Of a stretch of DNA of 64,000 nucleotides, positions 48,812-57,268 are shown piece after piece. The notes below the pieces were generated by a model that ran no database searches, was not told the origin of the DNA, and saw only the letters and a program-made list of their open reading frames with translations. Position 1 is the first letter of the stretch, and the number at the start of each line of letters is the position of its first letter. This stretch comes from Corallococcus silvisoli (lineage in GTDB: Bacteria; Myxococcota; Myxococcia; Myxococcales; Myxococcaceae). Location of the stretch: contig NZ_JAAAPJ010000005.1 of NCBI RefSeq assembly GCF_009909145.1, forward strand, positions 1 to 64,000, written 5' to 3'. The translations under genes and the position numbers were made by a program.

Positions 48812-49414
48812 TCAGAACACGGTGATGGTGGGGGCCGTCGTGCTGGTGAAGAAGTTCGCGAACGACGCCGAGTAGTAGTTCCCCGACTGACCGTTGATCT
48901 TCCCCGTCTTGGTGCCGAACACACTCACCGCCGTGCCAGCGGCGCCGATGCTGACGGTGCCCGTGGAGATGTTGCCGGTCATGTAGTCGCAGTAGATGTC
49001 CGCGTTGCGCGCGGTCGCGAGCGTCGTCGGGTTCACGTGGCGCAGGGCGAAGATGTACGCCGCGGAGCCGCTGAAGCCGTTGCGCATCACGAAGCCCACC
49101 GCGAGCCCCAGGTCCGAACCGACGATGGACACAGGGCCCGGCGCGCTCAGCGGCACGTTCTGGATCGTCTGCGACACCCCCGTCGGCAGGGTGCAGTTCA
49201 CGCCCCCCGTGCGGGTCACCACGACGTCGTACTGCGGCGGCGAGGTGGTCGTCTGGACGGTGGACACCGAGTAGTCACAGTCCTGCGACGTCGCCGTCGT
49301 CAGCCGAGCGCCCTGCTGCGCGAATCCATCGCCATCCTGCGCCTCGGGGCCTCCGCAGGCGGAGACCACCAGGGCCGAACCCAGACACACGACGGACGTC
49401 AACTTGTTGAGCAT
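48812..49414 (-). CDS. Lipoprotein, FFTSTTAP family, paralog 1
   Basis: 200 residues. The signal peptide ends SALVVSAC (lipobox). The mature part begins with an acidic spacer and then has a beta-rich domain with CDYSVSTVQTTTSPPQYDVV, GVNCTLPTG and VSIVGSDLGLAVGFV. It ends in ANFFTSTTAPTITVF. The same ending occurs in the genes at 50264 and 51000, as do a first-strand Cys, a second Cys about 30-40 residues later and a ...NDLG(V/L)AV... motif. I do not recognise the family. A jelly-roll or immunoglobulin-like surface domain is a guess from the strand pattern. This copy is the most divergent and lacks the shared promoter region. Confidence 0.8.
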   Translation of the reverse strand: MLNKLTSVVCLGSALVVSACGGPEAQDGDGFAQQGARLTTATSQDCDYSVSTVQTTTSPPQYDVVVTRTGGVNCTLPTGVSQTIQNVPLSAPGPVSIVGSDLGLAVGFVMRNGFSGSAAYIFALRHVNPTTLATARNADIYCDYMTGNISTGTVSIGAAGTAVSVFGTKTGKINGQSGNYYSASFANFFTSTTAPTITVF

Positions 49415-49536
49415 GGGAATACCTTTCCTTTTGTGTGGAGGGGGAACGCCCGGACGCTAACAAGCCCCTCTGACAGAACCAAGACACCTCGTCCTGTCTG
49501 GCCTTGACGCGCGGCGGCGCGTGTATGCTGCGCGGT

Positions 49537-50232
49537 ATGAACCGACCCGCTTCGTGGAGTTCCCCGGTGTTTTTGACCCTGGCCTTGCTCGCCGCCGGAG
49601 GCTGCGGTGACTCCGCTTCCGGAGGAGGCGTGTCGCTGGGCTCCGAGCAGAAAGGGATTGCGACCTATTACGGCGCCACTGGGGGCGGCAACTGCGGCTT
49701 CGAACCGGGCGGCGACCTGATGGTGGCCGCGATGAACCGGGAGCAGTACGACAACAGCGCCGTCTGCGGCGAGTGCGTGGACATCGTCGGGCCCAAGGGC
49801 AGCGTGCGCGTGCGCATCGTGGACCAGTGCCCGGACTGCGACCGGGGCCACCTGGACCTGTCCCGCGAGGCCTTCGCGAAGGTGGCGGAGGTGAAGGACG
49901 GCCGGGTGGACATCACCTGGACGCCGGTGTCCTGCGACGTGTCCGGTCCGGTGCAGTACCACTTCAAGGACGGCAGCAATCCCTATTGGACGGCCATCCA
50001 GGTGCGCAACCACCGGCTGCCCATCCAGAAGCTGGAGTGGAAGCGCGAGGGCGACTGGAGGGCGCTGAAGCGCGAGAGCTACAACTACTTCGTCACCACG
50101 GACGGCGTGGGCGAGGGCCGCTTCCAGCTGCGCGTCACCGCCAGCGACGGCCAGCAGCTCACCGACTCCCTGGAGAAGGTGCTGGACAACAAGACGGTGG
50201 ACGGGGCGGAGCAGTTCGCGCCCCAGAAGTAG
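49537..50232 (+). CDS. Bacterial expansin (EXLX1-like), lipoprotein or secreted
   Basis: 231 residues from ATG 49537. A signal peptide ends LAAGGC, suggesting lipidation. The first domain is a double-psi beta-barrel (GIATYYGATGGGNCGF, then CGECVDIVGPKGSVRVRIVD, CPDCDRGHLDLSREAF), with the conserved aspartate in HLDLS. The second is the CBM63-type domain (VQYHFKDGSNPYWTAIQVRN, IQKLEWKREGDWRALKRESY, YFVTTDG), which has aromatic surface residues for cellulose contact. Expansins loosen cell-wall polysaccharide without hydrolysis. The gene lies within a set of three paralogous lipoproteins of opposite orientation and a few kilobases from a glycosidase-like gene. Confidence 0.95.
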   Translation: MNRPASWSSPVFLTLALLAAGGCGDSASGGGVSLGSEQKGIATYYGATGGGNCGFEPGGDLMVAAMNREQYDNSAVCGECVDIVGPKGSVRVRIVDQCPDCDRGHLDLSREAFAKVAEVKDGRVDITWTPVSCDVSGPVQYHFKDGSNPYWTAIQVRNHRLPIQKLEWKREGDWRALKRESYNYFVTTDGVGEGRFQLRVTASDGQQLTDSLEKVLDNKTVDGAEQFAPQK

Positions 50233-50263
50233 GCGCGCCCCACCCGCCCCGTCCGTCGCGGCG

Positions 50264-50857
50264 CTAGAACGTCATGATGGACGGGGCCGTGGTGCTGGTG
50301 AAGAAGTCCGGGTAGGTGGCCACGTAGGTGTTACCGGTGCCCGTCTGCCCGTAGATGGTGCCGTTCTTGGTGCCGGAGACGCTCAGCGTGGTCCCGTCCG
50401 ACGCGATGGACAGGCTGCCCGAGTAGATGGAGCCCCGGCCCAGGTAGACCGCCAGGCCCGCGCTGCGCACGGTGTCCAGCGTGTCCGGAGCCAGGTGCAC
50501 GAGACCCAGGGTCTGGGGCGCGCTGCCGCTGACGCTCGACTTCGACGTGTAGCTCACGGCCACGCCCAGGTCGTTGGCCACCAGGGAGAGCGTGGGGACG
50601 GTCGCCGTGGAGGAGCCGACCACGACGCCGTCGGCGCCCCAGGCGCAGGTGTCGCTCGCGGCGCGCGTGACCTTCACATCGTAGATGGGGGGCGTGGTTC
50701 CAGGCCGCGCCGAGGACGACACGGAGAAGGTGCAGCCCTGGGAGGTCGCCAGCGCCGACTCCTGCGTGGCGAGGCCACCCTCCTGCTCCTCCATGCCGCC
50801 GCACGCCGTGAGACCGACAACCGCGCAAAGGGAAACAACGGACTTGAAGACATGCAT
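50264..50857 (-). CDS. Lipoprotein, FFTSTTAP family, paralog 2
   Basis: 197 residues from ATG 50857 (MHVFKSVVSLCAVVGLTACG, lipobox LTAC). The mature chain has GCTFSVSSSARPGTTPPIYD, a second Cys in SDTCAWGADG, then VPTLSLVANDLGVAVSYT and an end YPDFFTSTTAPSIMTF. It is convergent with the expansin gene (31 bases between stops). It is closest to paralog 3: leader, signal peptide and C-terminal third are nearly the same, while the middle differs. Function is unknown; lipidation implies an envelope or surface location. Confidence 0.82.
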   Translation of the reverse strand: MHVFKSVVSLCAVVGLTACGGMEEQEGGLATQESALATSQGCTFSVSSSARPGTTPPIYDVKVTRAASDTCAWGADGVVVGSSTATVPTLSLVANDLGVAVSYTSKSSVSGSAPQTLGLVHLAPDTLDTVRSAGLAVYLGRGSIYSGSLSIASDGTTLSVSGTKNGTIYGQTGTGNTYVATYPDFFTSTTAPSIMTF

Positions 50858-50922
50858 GACATTGACTCCGGGGTTGGGGGAACCGCGCCGCACTCCATAA
50901 AGGCAAACGCCAGACGTCGAAA
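50858..50922 (-). promoter_or_regulatory. Upstream region shared with paralog 3
   Basis: From the ATG to about 65 bases upstream the sequence matches 51582-51643, including GGCGTTTGCCTTTAT and the GCGCGGTTC stretch. The duplicated unit therefore carried its promoter and ribosome binding site. A -10-like TTTAT is visible; no sigma factor can be assigned. Confidence 0.55.
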
Positions 50923-50999
50923 GAAATCACACACAACATCGGAGCCTGGCTGCCGGAGGGAATACGAAGCCACCCCACGGCGGCCGGACCGTCGCGACG

Positions 51000-51581
51000 C
51001 TAGAACGCGACGATGGACGGGGCCGTGGTGCTGGTGAAGAAGTCCGGGTAGGTGGCGACGTAGTTATCGCCAGAGCCCGTCTCCCCGATGATGGGCCAGT
51101 TCTTGGTTCCAGAGACGGTCAGCGTCGTCCCGTCCGACTCAATGACCAGGTCCGCAGAGCCGATGGAGCCCAGGGGGCTGGTGGGGCCCAGGCCCTCGGT
51201 CCGGACGACGGTCAACGTGTCCGGCGACAGGTGCTTGAGAGACACGGAGCCAGCGTACTTCCCATAGGTGTACGCCACCGCCACTCCCAGCTCATTCGCC
51301 GCCAGGGAGACGGTGGGCTGCCGGGCACTGGGGGTCCCCACCAGCACGCTGCCCGCCCCCCAGGCGCAGGTGCTGCTCGCGTAGCGGGTGACCGTCACGT
51401 CGAAGATGGGAGGGACCGGTCCGGGCCTCGCCGCGGAGGACACCTTGAACAGGCAGCCCTGAGACGTCCCCGACACCAACGCCGCCTCCTGCGTGCCGAG
51501 CCCTCCCTGCTGCTCCACTCCACCACACGCCGTGACCGCGACCACCGCGACAAGGGAAACAACGGACTTGATGAGATGCAT
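51000..51581 (-). CDS. Lipoprotein, FFTSTTAP family, paralog 3
   Basis: 193 residues from ATG 51581, which has GGAGGG upstream. The signal peptide is MHLIKSVVSLVAVVAVTAC with the lipobox at its end. The mature chain has GCLFKVSSAARPGPVPPIFD, SSTCAWGAGS, PTVSLAANELGVAVAYT and the ending YPDFFTSTTAPSIVAF. It has two cysteines in the domain as in its paralogs, probably disulphide-bonded. It lies 142 bases downstream (in its own direction) of no other gene and 141 bases upstream of paralog 2, in the same orientation, so tandem duplication is the likely origin. Function is unknown. Confidence 0.82.
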   Translation of the reverse strand: MHLIKSVVSLVAVVAVTACGGVEQQGGLGTQEAALVSGTSQGCLFKVSSAARPGPVPPIFDVTVTRYASSTCAWGAGSVLVGTPSARQPTVSLAANELGVAVAYTYGKYAGSVSLKHLSPDTLTVVRTEGLGPTSPLGSIGSADLVIESDGTTLTVSGTKNWPIIGETGSGDNYVATYPDFFTSTTAPSIVAF

Positions 51582-51643
51582 GGCATTGCCCTCCAGGGGT
51601 TGGACCGCGCCGCCCCTATAAAGGCAAATGCCAGACGTGAAAA
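51582..51643 (-). promoter_or_regulatory. Upstream region shared with paralog 2
   Basis: Carries CACGTCTGGCATTTGCCTTTATAG and GCGGCGCGGTCCAACCCCTGGAGGG before the ATG, closely matching 50858-50922. It probably contains the promoter for paralog 3. Confidence 0.55.
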
Positions 51644-51711
51644 CCCTTCTCCCAAACCGTTGCATCCTGCATCGATGGGTGCGCGGCCACCCTCGGAATC
51701 CCCTGACCCTG

Positions 51712-54700
51712 CTAGCGCCGCAGCATGCCGCGCAGCAGCTCCAGCGCCTCGGTCACGCCCTGCCAGACCTGGAGGGCCTTGATGCCCTCCCCTTCGCCCT
51801 GGACGTTGCGGCGGGCAGCGCGCTCCAAGGGGAGCAGCGCGCCCTCCACCAGCTCGATCTGCCGGCTGAGCTCCGCCGGAGACGGACCGCTCGCCGCGCG
51901 CTGGAGCGACTCCGCGGGTGACGGCAGGGCCACCGACACGGGCCGGTCCGCCAGGGCCGTGAGGGCCTTGGAGAGCTGCGCCATGTACGGCCCGAGGTCG
52001 GGCGCGGGCATGGGGGCGTTGACCAGCGTGGGGGCCTCGGCCTGCGCGGCCACCCGCTCCGTGAGGGCCTTGAGCAGCTGGGCCAGGTGCTTGAGGTACG
52101 GGGCCAGGTCCGGGGCCGGGGGCGGCGCGGCGGGGATGGACACCGGCAGCGGAGGCGGCTTCGAGGCGGCCGCGCGGCCCACGCGGGCGACCTCCAGCAC
52201 CGCCTCGCGCAGCGCCTCCAGGTGCGGGGCCACCGGCGGCTCCTCGCTGGAGGCTCCCACCTGGGCGGCGGCCTGCACCACCGCGTCGCGCACGGAGCCG
52301 AGCTGCTCCTCGATGGCGCCCAGCTGGCCGGTGACGCGGGCCACGGGGTCGTCCTCCTTGCCCCCCATGCGCTTCACGCGGGCGAAGCCCTGCTTGATCT
52401 CCTCCCAGCGCTTCGCCTTCTCCGGGGTCAGGCGCCCGCGCATCTCCGCCAGCTTGAGCAGGTTCTGCTCCGCGGCGGTGGTGAGCGTCTGGGATTCGCC
52501 CTGGTAGTGGTCGTCGATGCGGCGCTCGAGCTCGTCGTCCGTCATCGCGGAGACGACCTTCTCCGCCATCTTGTTCATGTTGCGGTAGCTGCCCTGCAAC
52601 TTGAAGGCGGGCTCGCTGCGGAAGCGCTCGTCCTGCGCGGCGGACGCGATGTACTGGAGGTTCACCTTGAGCAGCACCTGCTGCACGCGGAACAGGCGCT
52701 GGAAGACGGCGACGATCTCCTGCAGCTCCGCCGCCGCGTAGCCGTGCTTCAGCTCGCCCGCCGGCACCTCTTCGCCCTTCGCCATCCGGATGAGGCGGTG
52801 CACGTCCTGCGGGTCGCGCGTGGCCAGCGGCGCCAGCACCGGGTTGGAGGTGAGCGAGTTCTCCAGGTAGCTGAGCGCGAACAGCTCCTCCTTGCCGTCC
52901 AGGATGTCGCCCAGGTTGTACGTGTCCGCGCGGTTGGCGAGCATGTCCGGGATGCGGAAGCGCTCGCCCGTCTCCGTGTAGGGATTGCCGGCCATCACCA
53001 CGCAGAACTTCTTGCCGCGCAGATCATACGTGCGCGTCTGGCCATTCCAGACGCCCTCCACGCGGCGCTGGCCGTCGCACAGGGAGATGAACTTCTGGAG
53101 CAGCTCCGGGTCCGTGTGCTGGATGTCGTCGAGATAGAGCATCACGTTGTTGCCCATCTCGAAGGACAGGTTGATGCGCTCCACCTCCTGCCGCGCGGTG
53201 GCGTTGGGCGCCTCCGACGGGTCCAGCGACTTCACGGCGTGGCCCAGCGCGGGCCCGTTCACCTTCACGAAGGTGAGGCCCAGGCGGCTGGCCACGTACT
53301 CCATCAGGGTCGTCTTGCCGTAGCCCGGCGGAGACATGAGCAGCAGCATGCCCATGCGGTCCGTGCGCTTGCCCTCGCCCGCCGCGCCCAGCTGCTTGGC
53401 CAGGTTCGCGCCGATGAGCGGCAGGTACACCTCGTCGATGAGGCGGTTGCGCACGAAGCTCGTGAGCACCTTGGGCGTCAACTCCTCCAGCCGCAGCTTG
53501 CGCCGCTCCTTGTCCAGCAGGTCGCGCAGGTACGCGCGGTAGGCCGCGTACGCGGGCACGCGCACCTGGCGGAACTCGCCCAGCCGCGCGAGGAACTCAT
53601 CCAGCCGCAGCGACAGCTTCCGGTCCTGGACGCGCGGGTGGCTGCCCAGCAGGCCGGTGGCCTCCATGGAGGTCAGGGCCCCCGCCGCCTCCCGGTCCAG
53701 CTTGCGCTCCGTGAGGAGCACCACCGCCGTCTCCAGCGCGACGTGGGCCGCCTCCCCCGGTCCGCCCTCGCGGCGGGCCAGGAACGCCTCCACCCACGCC
53801 CGGGCGATGCGCAGGCGCTCCGGCAGGTTCTTCTCCAGCCCCCGCAGGTCGTCGTCGAACGCGCCGCGTGAGCCGTGCCGCTCCAGGTGCGCGAGGAAGG
53901 CGTCCTTCAGCGCCAGGGCCTCGCGGCTGGTGGTGAAGCGCGGGCGGTCCACCGCCAGCTCCTCCACGAGGTAGCGGCCCGCCTGCCGGCCCTCCGCGGG
54001 CGACGCCTGGAGGCCGTGGCCCTGGAGGAACGCGAGCACGCGCTCGCCCAGCTCATCCCCCAGCGCCACCAGGTCCGAGCCGATGTCGAACGCCTGCCGC
54101 AGCCTCGCGAGGCTGCGCGCGCGCCGGTGGAACACGCCCCGGAGCACGTCGTCGGAGTCGAACGCCCAGTAGAGCGCGGCCCAGGCGCGCGGCACCGGGG
54201 CGAAGCGCAGCAGGCCCGCGCCCTGATGCAGCGCGAGCAGCTTCTCCAGGAGCGCCGCCGCGTCCGCGTCGTGCACGCCGCGCTCGTAGCCCTCGTCGAA
54301 GCGGTCCGCCGCGTACGCGCGCACGCGCTCCAGCAGCTGTCCCTGCGCCCCGGCCTCGTAGAGCGCCGTGAGCGACAGGCCGCCCTTGCCCTCCTCGGCG
54401 TCCATCAACAGCCCGGCGGCCAGGTACTCCGCGCGGTAGACGTCGCGCGTCTCGGAGGCCAGGTGTTGCTCCCAGAGGTCCCGGTACTTGAGCAGCTCCG
54501 GGTCCTCCAGCCGCTGCGTGTAGTCGGAGCCGGTGAGCTGGAGGAACAGCGCGCCGTCGCGCGGCACCAGCGTCAGCTCCAGCGGCTGGGTGTTGACGTG
54601 GAAGCGGTAGGGCCCCAGCTTGATCAGCCCCTCGCCCCCCTCGAACAGGTCCTGCCTGTCGCGCAGGGCCCGCAGGGCGTCCTGCTTCGCGGACTTCACC

Positions 54701-57222
54701 CGCGACAGCACTTCGTCCGCGCGAACGCTGTCCTGGAGCGCCAGCAGCTGCTCCGCCAGCTGCCGCAGCTTGAGGATCATCGCGTCGGACGCGAAGTAGG
54801 CGTTGAGCTCGTCGTCCGCCTTGAACGACTTCGCCCGCCGCTGCACGCCCTGGAGGATGCGCTCCGCCGCGCCGAAGAGGCCCGAGGCCCGGCGCTGGCG
54901 CTCGTCCACCAACGACTGCTTGCGCGCGCCGAAGGCCTCCAGCAGCTCCTCGCGCTTCTGGGTGATCTGCCCCAGGAACTCGTCGAACTCGCCGAAGCGG
55001 CCCTCCAGCTCCTCCAGCAGCACGGTGAGCTTGGAGAGCGCCTCGTCGCACTTCTCCGGGGAGTCCGCCTGCGACAGCGCGTTCTCGATGCTCTGCCCCA
55101 GCAGCTTGAACTGCGCGCCGAACTCCGCGCGCTTCTCCCGGCCGGAGAGCTCCTTGCGCTTCGCCTGGAGCCCCGCGCGCACGCGGTTCAGGCGGCTGAA
55201 GAGCTCGGAGATGCCTTCCAGGATGCGCGCCCGAGCCAGCGGGTCGCCCACCTGGAGGCCGCCCACCACCTCGCCCAGCACCTCCAGGCCCTGGCCGGTG
55301 CGCTCCACGTCCTCCGCCAGGGGCGCCAGCTCCACCGTCGTCGCCAGCGGCTCCAGGCGCTCCATCAGGCCGTCCAGCCGCGTGGCCAGCGGCTGAAGCG
55401 CCTCGCCCTTCTGGAGGAAGTCCACGCACGCCGTGCTCACGGCGTCGGACGCGGCCACCACCGCCTGCTCCAGGGCGTCCACGCGCCCCAGGTCCATGTA
55501 GCGCACGTCCTTCAACGTGATGAGGTGCCCGCGGTGCCGGCGCAGGTCCGCCAGCGCGCGCATGAAGCCCTCCGCGTCGGTGAGCCCCTCCGGCTGCGCG
55601 TTGAGCAGCAGCGTCTCCTGCGCCTGCGCGGCCTGCGCGAAGGACTCTTCCGCGCGCTTGCGCATCGCGAGGACCTTCTCGAACTCATCGATGATGAGCT
55701 CGGAGGTGCGGCGCAGCAGCTCGATGGGCTCCTGGAGCGACACCTCCGCGTGGCCCAGCCAGTAGTACGCGTCCAGCGCCCGCGTGGCCGCGGAGACCAG
55801 GTCCTCGTAGGTGCGGCGCGTGGGCTTGTCCGTCTTCGCCACGCGAGGCAGCGTCAGCGCGTCGCTGATGCCGCGCACCAGCTCCGCGTTGCCCACCTTG
55901 CCCAGGTAGCCCGGCGCGGGCGGCAGCTGCGCCGCGTGCTCGTCTGAGACGAACGGCGTCTGCCACACCTGCATGGGGTGCACGCGCGTGGGCTCCTGCG
56001 ACGTGGCGCGGAACACCACCAGCCCGCCGTCCGCGAAGAGGCTCATGCCGTGCGCCAGCAGCGGCGTCTGAACCTCCTTGCGCACCAGGTTGTACGGGAA
56101 GAGCACGTACGCGCCCTCGTCCCGGCGGTGGAAGACGTAGAGCACGTCCTCCCCGTTGGGCGAGCGCACCGCCTGGTGGAACTCCATCCCCTCCGACGCG
56201 CCGTCGAAGACCTTGAAGTCGCCCGTCTGGAGGTAGTAGCCGCCCGGGAAGACGATGCCCTGGTCCTCCGGCAGCCGGACGCAGGACTGGCCGATGGCGT
56301 CGATGCGCACCACGTGCTGGGTGCGCGAGTTGAAGACGAGGTAGCGGTGCGCCTTCTCCCGGAACGGGAGGATGCGCAGCAGGATGAGTCCGCCCACCTG
56401 CGTCCAGGCGAACTCCGCGTCGTCCAGCGACTGGTCCGGGTCGTCCACCGGCTCGCTGTAGATGCCCAGGCCGGTGGCGGTGTTGTTCTCCACCTTGACG
56501 GTGAGGTCGCCCTTCACCGTCTCCACGAAGACCTGATCCAACACGTTGACGTGCGGGTGCTGGCCCAGCACGTACTGCTCGCGCGTGGCCACCGTCCACT
56601 CGAAGTCATGCGACGGCGGATAGACGTGGTCGCGCTCCCCCTGGTTGTCCACGTAGGTGGCGCGGCCCTCCACGTCCACGTTGAAGCGGAAGACCTTGAG
56701 GTCGCGCGCGGACTGGCCCGTCTGGAACACCGCCAGGAGGCGCGAGTCCCGCCGCCGCAGCTGCAGGAGCTTCGCGTCCTTGTAGTACTTGTACAGCTCC
56801 CCGAAGTCCTTCACGAACCGGGGGTCCGCCAGGAAGCCGCCGGCCTCCGTGGCGGGCACGGCGGACAGGTCGAAGCCCTCGGCCGTCTTCTCGAAGCGGT
56901 GCAGCGAGAAGACGTCCGAGACGACCGTCTCCTTCTTCAGGCCGATGAAGACGTTGTAGCCGAAGAGGAGGTACTTCCCGACGCTGACGATGTCGCGGGG
57001 GACGCAGTTGTTCTCCGTGCGCACCCGCTCGTTTCCGATGACGGTGAGCTCCGTGCCGCCGAACAGCGCCTTGCGCCGCCCGTTGAGGTCGTTCGCCCGG
57101 GTCGCCAGCGCGTCCGCCTGGGAGAGGAGGCGCGCACGGATGACCTCGTAGCTGCCGCCCTCCAGCGTCGCCTCGCCCCCGGGCACCTGGGTGCCCGGGG
57201 TCTTGCCGCTGTCAGTTGCCAT
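51712..57222 (-). CDS. Giant AAA+ ATPase, DUF3686 / 'DNA repair ATPase' type
   Basis: 1836 residues. The N-terminal third (about 80-450) is beta-rich with repeating blades (GYNVFIGLKKETVVSDVFSL, YLVFNSRTQHVVRIDAIGQS, VLYVFHRRDEGAYVLF), possibly a propeller. Residues 500-900 are helical coiled coil. The AAA+ module follows: Walker A SPPGYGKTTLMEY near 1310, Walker B VMLYLDDIQHTD near 1375 and sensor-like VVMAGNPYTETGERFRIP. The C terminus has two proline-rich repeats of PAPDLxPYxxxLxxxLxAL type. Database names call this family ATPase involved in DNA repair, but direct evidence for that role is weak. It follows the flotillin gene by 46 bases, so a role at membrane microdomains is as likely. Confidence 0.85.
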   Translation of the reverse strand: MATDSGKTPGTQVPGGEATLEGGSYEVIRARLLSQADALATRANDLNGRRKALFGGTELTVIGNERVRTENNCVPRDIVSVGKYLLFGYNVFIGLKKETVVSDVFSLHRFEKTAEGFDLSAVPATEAGGFLADPRFVKDFGELYKYYKDAKLLQLRRRDSRLLAVFQTGQSARDLKVFRFNVDVEGRATYVDNQGERDHVYPPSHDFEWTVATREQYVLGQHPHVNVLDQVFVETVKGDLTVKVENNTATGLGIYSEPVDDPDQSLDDAEFAWTQVGGLILLRILPFREKAHRYLVFNSRTQHVVRIDAIGQSCVRLPEDQGIVFPGGYYLQTGDFKVFDGASEGMEFHQAVRSPNGEDVLYVFHRRDEGAYVLFPYNLVRKEVQTPLLAHGMSLFADGGLVVFRATSQEPTRVHPMQVWQTPFVSDEHAAQLPPAPGYLGKVGNAELVRGISDALTLPRVAKTDKPTRRTYEDLVSAATRALDAYYWLGHAEVSLQEPIELLRRTSELIIDEFEKVLAMRKRAEESFAQAAQAQETLLLNAQPEGLTDAEGFMRALADLRRHRGHLITLKDVRYMDLGRVDALEQAVVAASDAVSTACVDFLQKGEALQPLATRLDGLMERLEPLATTVELAPLAEDVERTGQGLEVLGEVVGGLQVGDPLARARILEGISELFSRLNRVRAGLQAKRKELSGREKRAEFGAQFKLLGQSIENALSQADSPEKCDEALSKLTVLLEELEGRFGEFDEFLGQITQKREELLEAFGARKQSLVDERQRRASGLFGAAERILQGVQRRAKSFKADDELNAYFASDAMILKLRQLAEQLLALQDSVRADEVLSRVKSAKQDALRALRDRQDLFEGGEGLIKLGPYRFHVNTQPLELTLVPRDGALFLQLTGSDYTQRLEDPELLKYRDLWEQHLASETRDVYRAEYLAAGLLMDAEEGKGGLSLTALYEAGAQGQLLERVRAYAADRFDEGYERGVHDADAAALLEKLLALHQGAGLLRFAPVPRAWAALYWAFDSDDVLRGVFHRRARSLARLRQAFDIGSDLVALGDELGERVLAFLQGHGLQASPAEGRQAGRYLVEELAVDRPRFTTSREALALKDAFLAHLERHGSRGAFDDDLRGLEKNLPERLRIARAWVEAFLARREGGPGEAAHVALETAVVLLTERKLDREAAGALTSMEATGLLGSHPRVQDRKLSLRLDEFLARLGEFRQVRVPAYAAYRAYLRDLLDKERRKLRLEELTPKVLTSFVRNRLIDEVYLPLIGANLAKQLGAAGEGKRTDRMGMLLLMSPPGYGKTTLMEYVASRLGLTFVKVNGPALGHAVKSLDPSEAPNATARQEVERINLSFEMGNNVMLYLDDIQHTDPELLQKFISLCDGQRRVEGVWNGQTRTYDLRGKKFCVVMAGNPYTETGERFRIPDMLANRADTYNLGDILDGKEELFALSYLENSLTSNPVLAPLATRDPQDVHRLIRMAKGEEVPAGELKHGYAAAELQEIVAVFQRLFRVQQVLLKVNLQYIASAAQDERFRSEPAFKLQGSYRNMNKMAEKVVSAMTDDELERRIDDHYQGESQTLTTAAEQNLLKLAEMRGRLTPEKAKRWEEIKQGFARVKRMGGKEDDPVARVTGQLGAIEEQLGSVRDAVVQAAAQVGASSEEPPVAPHLEALREAVLEVARVGRAAASKPPPLPVSIPAAPPPAPDLAPYLKHLAQLLKALTERVAAQAEAPTLVNAPMPAPDLGPYMAQLSKALTALADRPVSVALPSPAESLQRAASGPSPAELSRQIELVEGALLPLERAARRNVQGEGEGIKALQVWQGVTEALELLRGMLRR

Positions 57223-57268
57223 GGATGTTCACCGAAGAAAGGAATGCGGTTCGCGGTGCGCCGGAGAC

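Noticed and set aside
51609..51643. A sigma-54 promoter (TGGCATTTGC) before lipoprotein paralog 3
   Set aside because: The GG and GC elements are too close; the required 10-base spacing between the -24 and -12 dinucleotides is missing.
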